DNA from: Pseudomonadota bacterium
Lineage (GTDB): Bacteria > Pseudomonadota > Gammaproteobacteria > Acidithiobacillales > Acidithiobacillaceae
Assembly (NCBI GenBank): GCA_021827445.1
Contig: JAKAVW010000077.1
Span: 1-10,497, forward strand
DNA length: 10,497 nucleotides
Reading direction: 5' to 3'
Positions within the stretch are counted from its first letter, which is position 1; the number at the start of each line of letters is the position of its first letter. The notes under the pieces are model-generated. The model was given only the letters and a program-made list of their open reading frames with translations. It ran no database searches and had not been told where the DNA came from. A program made the position numbers and the translations under genes. Positions 1 through 8,517 of the stretch are shown here, in pieces.

Positions 1-2889
1 GATATCCAGCATCACCGCCGCACCCCAGCGTCCGGCGACCACCAGGACCGTTTTACCGGTGGGGATGTCGGTGGGGGCCCCGGTCGGCCCCATGAGAATC
101 AGGGGATCGCCCGGCTGCAGACGGCCCACCAAACGCGGACCGGTGCCCCACTGCAGGATCAGGAGGCGGACCGCATCCCCTTCCACCCCCGCACCACTCA
201 CGGTCAGCACCGGAATCTGCAAACGGGTGCCGTCTTCGATCACACTATGGGACTCATAAGTCTGCAGGCGGAAAAACTGGCCCGGCCGGAAATTGCGGGC
301 CGCCAGCGGGGCCTCCACCCACAGCTCGGTAACGGCGGGATTGCTGCGATCGATACGCAATACCCGCATGCTCAGCAGATGCTGCAAGCGTTGCTGAAAA
401 CGCCGCAGGTCAAAGTCACGGGCCGCCGCCAGGGTCCCCAGGCTGTGCATGACCTGCGGATACGTCGCCTTGGCCGAGGCAATGGCCTTGACCACACTAC
501 CGTGGAACACCGGATGCGTATCCCCGATAAAACTGATCCGATGCCCGCCGCCGTCATGGTAGGACGTAAAGGGGCCGGCCTCGGGTGCCTTGCAATGTTC
601 GGCCACCTGCACCACTTGCAGCGGCCCGTTCTGGTGGGCCACATGGGTCTGGAAATGATCCCCATCCAACTGGAAAGTCCCCGGATATTCCCGTTCATAA
701 ATGGTGTTGGGAACGGTGCCGGCGGCAATAAACACCGCCCGCGCCGGCAGGCGCAGTTCCTGATCGCCGGCCAGCCAGCGGCCTTCCGCCTCGCGCATCT
801 GGCGGAAGACCATGTGCGCGATATGCCCGTAGCGGTCGAGTTCGGCACGCAGCGGGTCCAGCCCCTCGCCATAATACAGACCTTCTTCCATGGCCTTGAT
901 GAGTTCTTCATGATTGCGCGTGTAGGCGGGCGACTGCCGCAAGCCTTTGCGATAGGCCAGGGTCACGCCGCCCCAGGCATGGATCAGCGGCACGAAGTTG
1001 GGTGTTTCACCTGCCGCCGCCGCCCGCTCGCGTTCCGCGCGCACGGCCCGGCCATGAGTCAGGAACTCTTCGAGAATTTCGCCATCCTCCGCGGAGAGCC
1101 CGGCGCGGAGTTTTTCTGCTCCGGAGCGCGCCGCCATCGTTTCGTAGCGCGCGAGCACCTTTTCTACCTGCCGCACATAATAGGCCTGCACCTCGGTCGC
1201 CGTATCCACCGCCGTGAGGCCGCCGCCGATCACCACCGCGGGCAGGCGCACCTGCAGATTGGCCAGGCTGGACTGCTTGCCCGCCCCGGTGAGCTGCAAG
1301 GCCATCAGGAAATCACTGGCCTGGCGCATCCCGCGCGCCAGACTCTCGCCCATGGGCACCACCCGCGGCAATCCCGCGCCCGTGGCCATACAGACGTGAT
1401 CAAAACCCAGTTCCCAGGCATTCTCAAGGGTGACGGTACCGCCCAGCCGCACACCACCGAAAATCTGGAAGTTCGGGCGCCGCACCAGGGTCAGATAAAT
1501 CAGTTTGAGGAAATTCTTGTCCCAACGCACGGTAATGCCATATTCGGCCACCCCGCCGAATCCCAGCAGAATGCGCTCATCGAGGTCCTCCTGAAGACGG
1601 CTCCAGTCGCGAATGGGCTGCTCCAGCCACGGCGCGGGAAGCGGTTCGATTTTCAGGCCATCTATCCCCACGACCGCACAGCCCTCCTGCAGGAGATGGT
1701 GGGCCATGGTGAAGCCCGCCGGACCCATGCCGGCGACCAACACCTTCCGCCCGTTATAAGGCTGCGCCAGATATTGCGTGTGCCGCAGCGGATTCCAGCG
1801 GGTCAGCAGGTCATAAATCTCGACCCCCCAGGGGAGGTTCAGCACGTCGGTGAGTACCCGGGTCTCCACCTGCGGAATATTCACCGGGTCCTGCTTCTGG
1901 TAGATGCAGGCCTTCATGCAGTCGTTGCAGATGCGGTGCCCGGTGGCGGGGATCATGGGATTATCCACCATCGCCATGGCGAGGGCGGCAATATTGAGCC
2001 CATCGCGCTTCAGGATCTGCATTTCGGAGATTTTTTCTTCCAGCGGACAGCCGGTCAGGGTGACACCCAGCGGATCGACCTTCAGGCCCAGCTCAGGCAC
2101 CCCCTTTTTCTCCGGAAAGCCCTTGGAACAAAAATCCCCATCATGATCATGGCAATACAGACAATAATGCACTTCGCTCTGGACCCCGCGCAAGTCCATA
2201 CGCAGGTCGGTCAGGTGAAAACTGTCCCGGCGCCGCAAGGTGCCTTGCGGCGAGACAAAAGGCGCGCCCTGGAGATCATCGCGACGCTGCAGCGGCACCA
2301 AGGCCTCATGATCCACCCGCTGCGGCAGGCGGAAGCTGGACCAGCCCGGCACTGCCAGGGCGGCCTGCGGGTCTTTGAGGATGAGGGCACACCATTGCGT
2401 CAGACGGTCAATGGCCCCGGCATGGGCCACTTCATCCCTGAGCCATTCTGCACCCAGGCGGGCAATGGCCCATTCGCGATCCCCCTGCGGCCAGCACCGC
2501 TGCCGGATTTCGCTGTCCAGCCACTGATCCAGATCGGCAAAAGATTCGGAAAATTCGCCCCGGTAACGGCGCGCGCGACGCAGCACAAAATGCTTCTTGA
2601 ACTCCATGACCACATCATGGCTGCGGGTCCGGGCCTGCAACTCGGCCACTTCCGGCTCCAGGCAGAAAAGCCGGGCGATAAATCGCTCAAGATGCGGCGC
2701 AAGTCGTAATAAAAATTCACTCTGGGCCTTGTCGGCGGGCTGATCTCCCGCCGCACGGTAGACTTGCAACTTTTCCGCCAGGGTTTTGTCCTTTTCCGCC
2801 AGGGACCGAAGAAATTCCCCATCCAGTCGCCCAAGCCCTTCAATGGTAAAAAGTTCTTTATATTCAAAGTTAAATAGGTTAAGCACCAT
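1..2889 (-). CDS. Large multi-module FAD/Fe-S oxidoreductase (GltD/NfnB-like plus ferredoxin-reductase-like), C-terminus cut off
   Basis: The minus strand is open without a stop from about 2972 to the left edge, giving 963 visible residues from ATG 2889. Residues 1-240 are mostly charged, look helical, and I do not recognise them. Cysteines at 243, 246, 254, 281 and then 321, 324, 328 look like Fe-S cluster ligands. A Rossmann FAD motif G387-M-G-P-A-G392 follows, then a second dinucleotide motif GGG at 555-557 followed by TAVD, as in the NAD(P)H site of glutamate synthase small subunits. From about 841 a ferredoxin-reductase/PyrK-like fold begins, with the flavin motif RPGQF at 868-872 and a GPTGAP stretch near the edge. 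In NfnAB/SudAB-type enzymes these modules are separate subunits, so an electron-transfer role between NAD(P)H and another carrier is inferred; the substrate is unknown. The start is uncertain: ATG 2889 has GGAG only 3 nt upstream, GTG 2886 has it at 6 nt, and ATGs at 2904 and 2934 lack a clear ribosome site. Confidence 0.85.
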   Translation of the reverse strand, partial: MVLNLFNFEYKELFTIEGLGRLDGEFLRSLAEKDKTLAEKLQVYRAAGDQPADKAQSEFLLRLAPHLERFIARLFCLEPEVAELQARTRSHDVVMEFKKHFVLRRARRYRGEFSESFADLDQWLDSEIRQRCWPQGDREWAIARLGAEWLRDEVAHAGAIDRLTQWCALILKDPQAALAVPGWSSFRLPQRVDHEALVPLQRRDDLQGAPFVSPQGTLRRRDSFHLTDLRMDLRGVQSEVHYCLYCHDHDGDFCSKGFPEKKGVPELGLKVDPLGVTLTGCPLEEKISEMQILKRDGLNIAALAMAMVDNPMIPATGHRICNDCMKACIYQKQDPVNIPQVETRVLTDVLNLPWGVEIYDLLTRWNPLRHTQYLAQPYNGRKVLVAGMGPAGFTMAHHLLQEGCAVVGIDGLKIEPLPAPWLEQPIRDWSRLQEDLDERILLGFGGVAEYGITVRWDKNFLKLIYLTLVRRPNFQIFGGVRLGGTVTLENAWELGFDHVCMATGAGLPRVVPMGESLARGMRQASDFLMALQLTGAGKQSSLANLQVRLPAVVIGGGLTAVDTATEVQAYYVRQVEKVLARYETMAARSGAEKLRAGLSAEDGEILEEFLTHGRAVRAERERAAAAGETPNFVPLIHAWGGVTLAYRKGLRQSPAYTRNHEELIKAMEEGLYYGEGLDPLRAELDRYGHIAHMVFRQMREAEGRWLAGDQELRLPARAVFIAAGTVPNTIYEREYPGTFQLDGDHFQTHVAHQNGPLQVVQVAEHCKAPEAGPFTSYHDGGGHRISFIGDTHPVFHGSVVKAIASAKATYPQVMHSLGTLAAARDFDLRRFQQRLQHLLSMRVLRIDRSNPAVTELWVEAPLAARNFRPGQFFRLQTYESHSVIEDGTRLQIPVLTVSGAGVEGDAVRLLILQWGTGPRLVGRLQPGDPLILMGPTGAPTDIPTGKTVLVVAGRWGAAVMLDI

Positions 2890-2991
2890 GATCTCCAGAG
2901 TCATACCGGCGGCTATACGGCGACCAGCTTTCATCAAACTGTCATATTTTGCTGGCAATATAGGGTTCTGTCACCTTTTCAGGATGGCCCT
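2890..2991. promoter_or_regulatory. Divergent intergenic region between the flavoprotein and the phosphoesterase
   Basis: About 100 bp separate the two divergent starts, so promoters for both genes should lie here or overlap the flavoprotein start. I see an AT-rich patch around 2941-2962 but no convincing -35/-10 pair on either strand. The plus-strand gene has AGGA at 2981-2984, 7 nt before its ATG. Confidence 0.3.
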
Positions 2992-3780
2992 ATGGCCCAT
3001 TATCGCAGCATATTTCTATCGGACGTCCATCTCGGCACCCGCGGCTGTCAGGCGGAGAGCTTGCTGGACTTCCTGCGCCACAACTCCTGCCAGCAGCTTT
3101 ATCTGGTCGGCGACATCATCGACCTCTGGCGCCTCAAGGTGCGTTGGTACTGGCCACGCAGCCATAATACGGTGGTCCAGAAGGTGCTCCGTCTGGCCCG
3201 CTCCGGAGTAACGGTACGTTATATCCGCGGCAATCATGATCCCATCTACGAGTTACTCTCCGATTACGTGCAAACCCAAGGCAACGCCATGGCTCTCGGC
3301 GACATCGCCATCCTCCAGGAAGCTGTACATGAGACCGCCGATGGCAAAAAACTCTGGGTCGTCCATGGTGATCAGTTTGATGCCGCCATGCGTTACGCCA
3401 CTTGGCTCATTCGTATGGGCGATCACGGCTATACCCTGTTGCTCTGGATTAACCGGCTGATGCAAAGTGCATTCCGGCGCCTGGGCCTGCGCCGTCACTG
3501 GTCCCTGAGTGCTTACGTCAAATACCGGGTTAAGAAAGCGGTACAGTTTATCAGCGACTATGAACACCTGCTGGCCGAAGAAACCTCACGCCGCGGTTAC
3601 GCTGGCGTGATCTGCGGCCATATCCACCATGCCGAGCAAAAAACCATCGACGGCATCCTCTATTACAACGACGGCGACTGGGTCGAGAGTTGCACCGCAC
3701 TGGTCGAACATACCGACGGGCGCATGGAAATCATCCATTGGCCCATACCCCTGCGTTTTGATCAGAATATCGCCGCATGA
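2992..3780 (+). CDS. LpxH-like metallophosphoesterase (COG2908-type)
   Basis: The gene encodes 262 residues with a complete calcineurin-type metallophosphoesterase motif set: D11-x-H13, G40-D41, G80-N-H-D83, H125-G-D and G209-H-I-H212. These align with the two-metal ligands of E. coli LpxH (D8, H10, D41, N79, H114, H195, H197). LpxH cleaves UDP-2,3-diacylglucosamine to lipid X and UMP in lipid A synthesis. E. coli LpxH, however, reads GNRD and GHTHRP where this protein reads GNHD and GHIHHAE, and this protein is about 20 residues longer. It therefore belongs to the broader family and may not be the lipid A enzyme, so I give no symbol. There is no signal peptide; a peripheral membrane role is possible, as the segment around 140-175 is rich in aromatic and basic residues. 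ATG 2992 is supported by AGGA 7 nt upstream. The gene runs towards gyrB and ends directly against its stop codon. Confidence 0.88.
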   Translation: MAHYRSIFLSDVHLGTRGCQAESLLDFLRHNSCQQLYLVGDIIDLWRLKVRWYWPRSHNTVVQKVLRLARSGVTVRYIRGNHDPIYELLSDYVQTQGNAMALGDIAILQEAVHETADGKKLWVVHGDQFDAAMRYATWLIRMGDHGYTLLLWINRLMQSAFRRLGLRRHWSLSAYVKYRVKKAVQFISDYEHLLAEETSRRGYAGVICGHIHHAEQKTIDGILYYNDGDWVESCTALVEHTDGRMEIIHWPIPLRFDQNIAA

Positions 3781-6183
3781 TCAGATGTCGAGTCGCGATA
3801 CGAAACGTGCATTCTCCTCGATAAAACGGCGGCGCGGTTCCACGGCATCGCCCATGAGCATGGAGAAAACCTCGTCGGCAGCAATGGAGTCTTCCACATC
3901 CACCCGCACCAGACGGCGGTTTTCGGCGTTCATAGTGGTCTCCCAGAGTTGTTCCGGATTCATTTCACCCAGACCCTTGTAACGCTGAATTTCGACGCCC
4001 CGACGGGCGTCAGCCAGAAGCCAGTCCATAGCGGCACGGAAACGGCTGACGGTAAGCCCTCGCTCGCCGCGTTCCATACGCGCACCGGCACCGATATTAC
4101 CTTCAATCACCCGCGCATAGTCGGCCAGATGCCGGTATTCGCCACCGGCAAAAAAATCCTGATCAAAGAAACGCAGCTCCTGACTGCCGTGATGTTCGCG
4201 GCGAACCACCAGGCGCAAAGCCTCCGCTTCCCCCACCCGCTCCACCGTGTAATGTTCGGCGGGCAGGGCGTTGAGTTCCAGTGCCGCACGGAGTTGCCGT
4301 GCGAAATCGTCCCAGGTGGCGCTATCCGCCGACTCCGTAACGACAGGCGGCAACGTAGCCATGGCCCAGAGCAGGGTACCGGGATAGCGCCGCTCCAGGC
4401 GCTGCACCAAAGCCTCGATATTCTGGTATTGACGCATCATGCCCGCCAGTTGCTCTTCAGTTACCGGCTCAGCATCCGCCGCAGGACGAAATTGGGCGCC
4501 CTGCATGGCAATTTCGCGCAGGTAGGCGGCCAGCTCGGTATCGTCCTTGATGTAGCGCTCATCCTTGCCTTTCTTGACCTTGTAGAGAGGTGGCTGGGCG
4601 ATATAAATATGGCCGCGCGCCACCAGTTCGGGCATCTGCCGATAAAAGAAGGTCAGTAGCAGGGTGCGGATATGGCTACCGTCGACATCCGCATCCGTCA
4701 TGATAATGACGCGGTGATAACGCAGCTTGGCGACATCAAAATCCCCAGCGCCAATACCGGTGCCCAAGGCGGTAATGAGGGTACCGATCTCATCCGACGA
4801 GAGCATCTTGTCAAAACGCGCCCGTTCGACATTGAGAATTTTACCCTTTAAGGGCAGGATGGCCTGATGCCGACGATCACGGCCCTGCTTGGCAGAACCG
4901 CCGGCAGAATCGCCCTCCACCAGATAAATTTCGCATTTGGCCGGGTCTTTCTCCTGACAATCGGCCAGCTTGCCGGGGAGATTGGCAATATCCAGCGCAC
5001 CCTTGCGCCGAGTCAGCTCCCGTGCCCGGCGAGCGGCTTCCCGCGCCCGTGCCGCTTCGACAATTTTGGCGGCAATGGCCTGCGCCTCTTTGGGGTGCTC
5101 ATCCAAAAACATCGTCAGCGCCTCGGATATGGAGGACTCGACGATCGGTTTGACCTCACTGGAGACCAGTTTTTCCTTGGTCTGCGAAGAAAATTTGGGG
5201 TCCGGTACCTTGACGGAAAGCACCGCTGTCAGCCCTTCACGCGTATCTTCGCCACTCACTGCCACCTTAGCCTTGGCGATGATGCCTTCCCGTTCCATAT
5301 ATTGATTCAGAGTACGGGTCAGCGCGCCGCGAAAGCCCGCCAGATGCGTGCCCCCATCGGTCTGGGGAATATTGTTGGTGAAGCAGAGCACCGCCTCGTT
5401 ATAGCCTTCATTCCATTGCAGAGCGGCTTCAACGACAATACCGTCGCGCTCGCCGGTGAGGGTGATCACACTGGGATGAATGGCGGTTTTGCTGCGGTTG
5501 AGATGCTCCACAAAGGCGCGGATGCCGCCTTCATAATGGAAAATTTCTTCCCGTCCGCCCCGCTCGTCCAGCAGGGTGATATGTACGCCGGAATTGAGAA
5601 AAGCCAGTTCGCGCAGACGCTTCGCGATAATTTCAAAATGGAAATGGGTATCGGCAAAAACCTGGGGCGAAGGTTTGAAGCGAATAATACTGCCATGTTT
5701 GCGTGACACTTCTCCACGGGCAACCGGTGCCTGGGGTTCACCATCATGATACTCCTGGGTCCAGACATAGCCATCGCGGAAGATACGCAACTGGAGTGTT
5801 TCTGAAAGGGCGTTCACTACCGAGACACCGACCCCGTGCAGACCGCCGGAAACCTTGTAGGCATTGTCATCGAACTTACCGCCGGCATGCAGTATGGTCA
5901 TGATGACTTCGGCAGCAGAACGCCCCTCTTCGGCATGAATATCGACCGGAATGCCGCGACCGTTGTCGCTGACGCTGACCGATTCGTCGTCATGGATGAT
6001 AATGACGATGGCGTCGCAATAACCGCCGAGCGCCTCGTCGATGGCATTGTCCACCACTTCAAAGACCATGTGGTGCAGGCCGCTGCCGTCGTCAGTATCG
6101 CCGATATACATGCCGGGGCGCTTGCGTACCGCTTCCAGCCCTTTCAATACCTGGATACTGGTAGAGTCGTATTTTCCCGTCAT
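3781..6183 (-). CDS. gyrB: DNA gyrase subunit B
   Basis: The product is 800 residues (E. coli 804) and supplies the ATPase and TOPRIM half of gyrase, which with GyrA introduces negative supercoils. The N-terminal GHKL ATPase shows E42, N46, D73 with DNGRGIP, and GGLHGVGVSVVNALS at 113-127. Arg136, the residue tied to novobiocin binding, is present. The transducer carries a VKVPDPKFSSQTKEKL stretch. TOPRIM shows E423 in the EGDSAGG motif and metal ligands D497, D499 and D501. A long insert of about 170 residues, typical of the E. coli type, precedes the C-terminal QRYKGLGEMNPEQLWETTM block. The ATG overlaps the recF stop in the sequence ATGA, and an AAGGA ribosome site lies at 6193-6197, 9 nt upstream within recF, so the start is well supported. 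gyrB is the last gene of the cluster in this window. Confidence 0.98.
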   Translation of the reverse strand: MTGKYDSTSIQVLKGLEAVRKRPGMYIGDTDDGSGLHHMVFEVVDNAIDEALGGYCDAIVIIIHDDESVSVSDNGRGIPVDIHAEEGRSAAEVIMTILHAGGKFDDNAYKVSGGLHGVGVSVVNALSETLQLRIFRDGYVWTQEYHDGEPQAPVARGEVSRKHGSIIRFKPSPQVFADTHFHFEIIAKRLRELAFLNSGVHITLLDERGGREEIFHYEGGIRAFVEHLNRSKTAIHPSVITLTGERDGIVVEAALQWNEGYNEAVLCFTNNIPQTDGGTHLAGFRGALTRTLNQYMEREGIIAKAKVAVSGEDTREGLTAVLSVKVPDPKFSSQTKEKLVSSEVKPIVESSISEALTMFLDEHPKEAQAIAAKIVEAARAREAARRARELTRRKGALDIANLPGKLADCQEKDPAKCEIYLVEGDSAGGSAKQGRDRRHQAILPLKGKILNVERARFDKMLSSDEIGTLITALGTGIGAGDFDVAKLRYHRVIIMTDADVDGSHIRTLLLTFFYRQMPELVARGHIYIAQPPLYKVKKGKDERYIKDDTELAAYLREIAMQGAQFRPAADAEPVTEEQLAGMMRQYQNIEALVQRLERRYPGTLLWAMATLPPVVTESADSATWDDFARQLRAALELNALPAEHYTVERVGEAEALRLVVRREHHGSQELRFFDQDFFAGGEYRHLADYARVIEGNIGAGARMERGERGLTVSRFRAAMDWLLADARRGVEIQRYKGLGEMNPEQLWETTMNAENRRLVRVDVEDSIAADEVFSMLMGDAVEPRRRFIEENARFVSRLDI

Positions 6184-7238
6184 GATGCTGTTTCCTTCTC
6201 AAACTGGCCTGCTGCCAGACAAAAATGACCACCACCACTCACTGCCGCCGGGATCTGCCCGGCCGCAGTGACGGCGGCAAAGACCTGCACACCCAGCAAA
6301 TTGAGTTCTTTCACCCACCAATCCCGTGCCGAAGCATCCAGCTCCGCCGCGAAATCGTCAATCAGTATGGTTGGCAAGGGTAACCCTGCCTGTTTCAGGA
6401 TCTTCACCTGTGCCAGGCGATAGGCCAGACCCAATACCCGCAATTGGCCGCGCGAAAGGATATCCAGTGCCGCTTTGCCGCGCACCCGAAACGCCAGATT
6501 GGCACGGTGCGGGCCGCTGTGGGTATAACCCATTTCGCGATCCTGTTCCTGATCCCGCAGCAGGCAGTCGCTTAAAGCCAAGCCCTCTTTCCAGCCACTG
6601 TGCAGATGCAGGCTGAGTCCGGAAAGTGACCCGGACCAGCGTTCCCAGAGGGCGATGACCTCGGGCTGCACAGTGGCCAGATGCGCTTGGCGCCGTTGCT
6701 GGATTTCTTCACCGGCGGCAATGACGCCGTCATCCCAGGGTTGCTGACCGTAACCGCTTTTCAGCCAGGCATTGCGCTGTTGCAAAGCCCGCCGGTACTG
6801 GCGAAACACCGTGCCATAATAGCGATCTGCGTAATAGATGCCCCAGTCCAGTACGCGTCGGCGGTCTTCTGCCGTTCCTGCGACGAAGTGGCTGTTGTCA
6901 TCGTGCAGGCTTTGCAGAGGCATAATGTCCAACAGCATCCAGGCTGAACTGAGTGACTCGCCATCATAGCGTATTTCCCGTACTTCGCCACATCGGCGCA
7001 GGGCGAGAAAATGATCGGCCAAGTGCGCGCTGACCAGATATTCGTTGTCACCATCCCGCTGTACATGGCGAGGACCGTGCCGCCAGGTTTGTCCCGTACC
7101 GAGAATATGGATGGCCTCCAGCACGGAACTTTTTCCTGCACCATTAGCACCTATCAGCCAGTTCCACTGCCGGTCCGCTTTCAGATCCAGGGTTTCTATG
7201 CAACGCACCGATTGGATATGCAGGGCCTCCAGGGGCAT
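6180..7238 (-). CDS. recF: DNA replication and repair protein RecF
   Basis: The product is 352 residues (E. coli 357), an SMC-like ATPase that with RecO and RecR loads RecA at single-strand gaps and helps restart stalled forks. Walker A is G30-ANGAG-K36-S, the ABC signature LSRGQ lies at 261-265, and Walker B ends in D294-D295 within ILIDDF. The family block YTHSGPHR precedes the signature. The ATG starts one base after the dnaN stop (TGA-A-ATG) with no visible ribosome site in the preceding 15 nt, so expression probably depends on ribosomes finishing dnaN. Its own stop overlaps the gyrB start by 4 nt. Confidence 0.96.
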   Translation of the reverse strand: MPLEALHIQSVRCIETLDLKADRQWNWLIGANGAGKSSVLEAIHILGTGQTWRHGPRHVQRDGDNEYLVSAHLADHFLALRRCGEVREIRYDGESLSSAWMLLDIMPLQSLHDDNSHFVAGTAEDRRRVLDWGIYYADRYYGTVFRQYRRALQQRNAWLKSGYGQQPWDDGVIAAGEEIQQRRQAHLATVQPEVIALWERWSGSLSGLSLHLHSGWKEGLALSDCLLRDQEQDREMGYTHSGPHRANLAFRVRGKAALDILSRGQLRVLGLAYRLAQVKILKQAGLPLPTILIDDFAAELDASARDWWVKELNLLGVQVFAAVTAAGQIPAAVSGGGHFCLAAGQFEKETAS

Positions 7239-7239
7239 T

Positions 7240-8337
7240 TCAAAGACGGACGGGCATGATGATATAGAGAGGATTATCTCCGTCTATCGGAGTAAAAACT
7301 GCGCTGCTGTCGCTATCCTTGACGCGCATCCGCAAACTTTCCTGGGAGAATATCTGGGTGGTATCCGTGAGATAACGACTGTTGAAAGCGATATCCAGAA
7401 TGTCGTCCTGATACTCGACGGGGATTTGGATTTCGCCTTCTTCCTGCTCTTCATTGCGGCTGCGTAGAGTCATCTGGTTATTGCTGAGGTGCAGATGGGT
7501 GGTTGGATTACGGTCGCTAACCAGGACATCACTTTGTTGCAGGGCACTTTTGAAGGTCTGGCGGTCGAGTATGGCGAAGCGGGGATGCCCCTGGGGAATC
7601 ACCCGCCGGTAATCGGGATATTTGGCGTCGATGAGCTTACAGGCGAACTGTTGCGCGCCATCGTTGAGCAGAAAGCTGGTGTCTGACATCTCCAGCGCGA
7701 TATCGCCATCATCAAGAATTCGCAATAGTTCGAGAACGGCTTTGCGCGGCAGGATAGCCTGATAGCTCCCACTTTCCAGGCTGTTGGCGAAAGGCAGGGT
7801 CATCATGGCCAGGCGATGACCATCTGTGGCTACGAGACGCAGTTCCTGGCCTTCCACTTCGATGAGGACGCCGTTCAGGAAGAGCCGTGCATCATTTTGT
7901 GCCATGGTGTTGGCAGTGGCGGCAAGCGCTTCGCGAAAGGCTTTGGCATTACAGTTACCCTGACAACGACTGCTGTGAATACTGAGATACGGGAATTGAT
8001 CGGCGGGCAAGACATGCAGGGTAAAGCGACTTTTGGCAGCTTTTAAGAGTAGCTTTTCTCCGTCTTTATGAAATTCTATGGGTGTGTGTTCGGGTAACGC
8101 GCGGCAAATATCGTAGAGCTTGCGGGCAGGAACGGCACAGGTGCCAGGGGTATCTATCGGATGGTCCAAGTCGGCGGAAAGCTGTACTTCCAGATCCGTG
8201 GCGACGAAACGGCAATGTTGCCCCGCAGCTTCGATGAGAACATGGGCAAGAATGGGTTGTACCGGCCGCCGGTCGGCAATGTTTGCCATATTCGCTAAAA
8301 TGGGCAGGAGATCTTCGCGATCTATGGTGATTTTCAT
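7240..8337 (-). CDS. dnaN: DNA polymerase III beta sliding clamp
   Basis: The product is 365 residues (E. coli 366), the ring-shaped clamp that tethers polymerase III and other clamp-binding proteins to DNA. The start MKITIDREDLLPIL fits the family. The peptide-binding cleft region ATDGHRLA is present with D172, G173, H174 and R175, one residue offset from E. coli. The C-terminus ends in YIIMPVRL, matching the E. coli YVVMPMRL cleft segment. ATG 8337 has AAGGAG at 8347-8352, 9 nt upstream. dnaN is separated from dnaA by a 283-bp spacer that looks like the replication origin, so it probably has its own promoter there as well as read-through from dnaA. It is followed by recF after one base. Confidence 0.97.
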   Translation of the reverse strand: MKITIDREDLLPILANMANIADRRPVQPILAHVLIEAAGQHCRFVATDLEVQLSADLDHPIDTPGTCAVPARKLYDICRALPEHTPIEFHKDGEKLLLKAAKSRFTLHVLPADQFPYLSIHSSRCQGNCNAKAFREALAATANTMAQNDARLFLNGVLIEVEGQELRLVATDGHRLAMMTLPFANSLESGSYQAILPRKAVLELLRILDDGDIALEMSDTSFLLNDGAQQFACKLIDAKYPDYRRVIPQGHPRFAILDRQTFKSALQQSDVLVSDRNPTTHLHLSNNQMTLRSRNEEQEEGEIQIPVEYQDDILDIAFNSRYLTDTTQIFSQESLRMRVKDSDSSAVFTPIDGDNPLYIIMPVRL

Positions 8338-8346
8338 CAGGGTTTG

Positions 8347-8352
8347 CTCCTT
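8347..8352 (-). promoter_or_regulatory. dnaN ribosome binding site
   Basis: The minus strand reads AAGGAG here, ending 9 nt before the dnaN ATG. This is the strongest Shine-Dalgarno match of the four replication genes and fixes the dnaN start. Confidence 0.75.
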
Positions 8353-8387
8353 GAATGCCAGGTATGAAAAGGGATCGGCCGGGCTGC

Positions 8388-8435
8388 TTTATATATATAA
8401 TTTATATTTCTTCTTTTAACTACTATAATTATTAG
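8388..8435. other. AT-rich duplex-unwinding element
   Basis: Only 5 of these 48 bases are G or C. The tract contains TATTTCTTCTTTT at 8405-8417, which matches the E. coli 13-mer GATCTNTTNTTTT at all but two positions. It lies on one side of the DnaA boxes, as expected for the site of initial strand opening. It could also house a dnaN promoter, since it ends about 50 bp upstream of the dnaN start. Confidence 0.55.
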
Positions 8436-8497
8436 TGGCCCGGTAGCCTGTGGAAATGTGGGGTAATTTCTTGTCAGTGATAGCATTCTGGGCATTG

Positions 8498-8517
8498 ACA
8501 AGTTGTCGACAACTTGT
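8498..8517. repeat. Perfect 20-bp palindrome in the origin region
   Basis: The sequence ACAAGTTGTCGACAACTTGT is its own reverse complement. Its right end overlaps the DnaA box at 8515-8523 by three bases. Such a long perfect palindrome is a typical site for a dimeric DNA-binding protein; which one is unknown. Confidence 0.8.

Noticed and set aside
247..2709. 820-codon open frame on the plus strand opposite the flavoprotein
   Set aside because: The minus strand here encodes clear Fe-S, FAD and NAD(P)H motifs in order. The plus-strand translation is rich in His, Gln and Pro with no recognisable motif, as expected of an antisense shadow in high-GC DNA.
3781..6183. Altered novobiocin-contact residue in GyrB
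   Set aside because: A quick alignment suggested Thr at the key Arg, but counting residues shows Arg136 is present, so GyrB looks ordinary.
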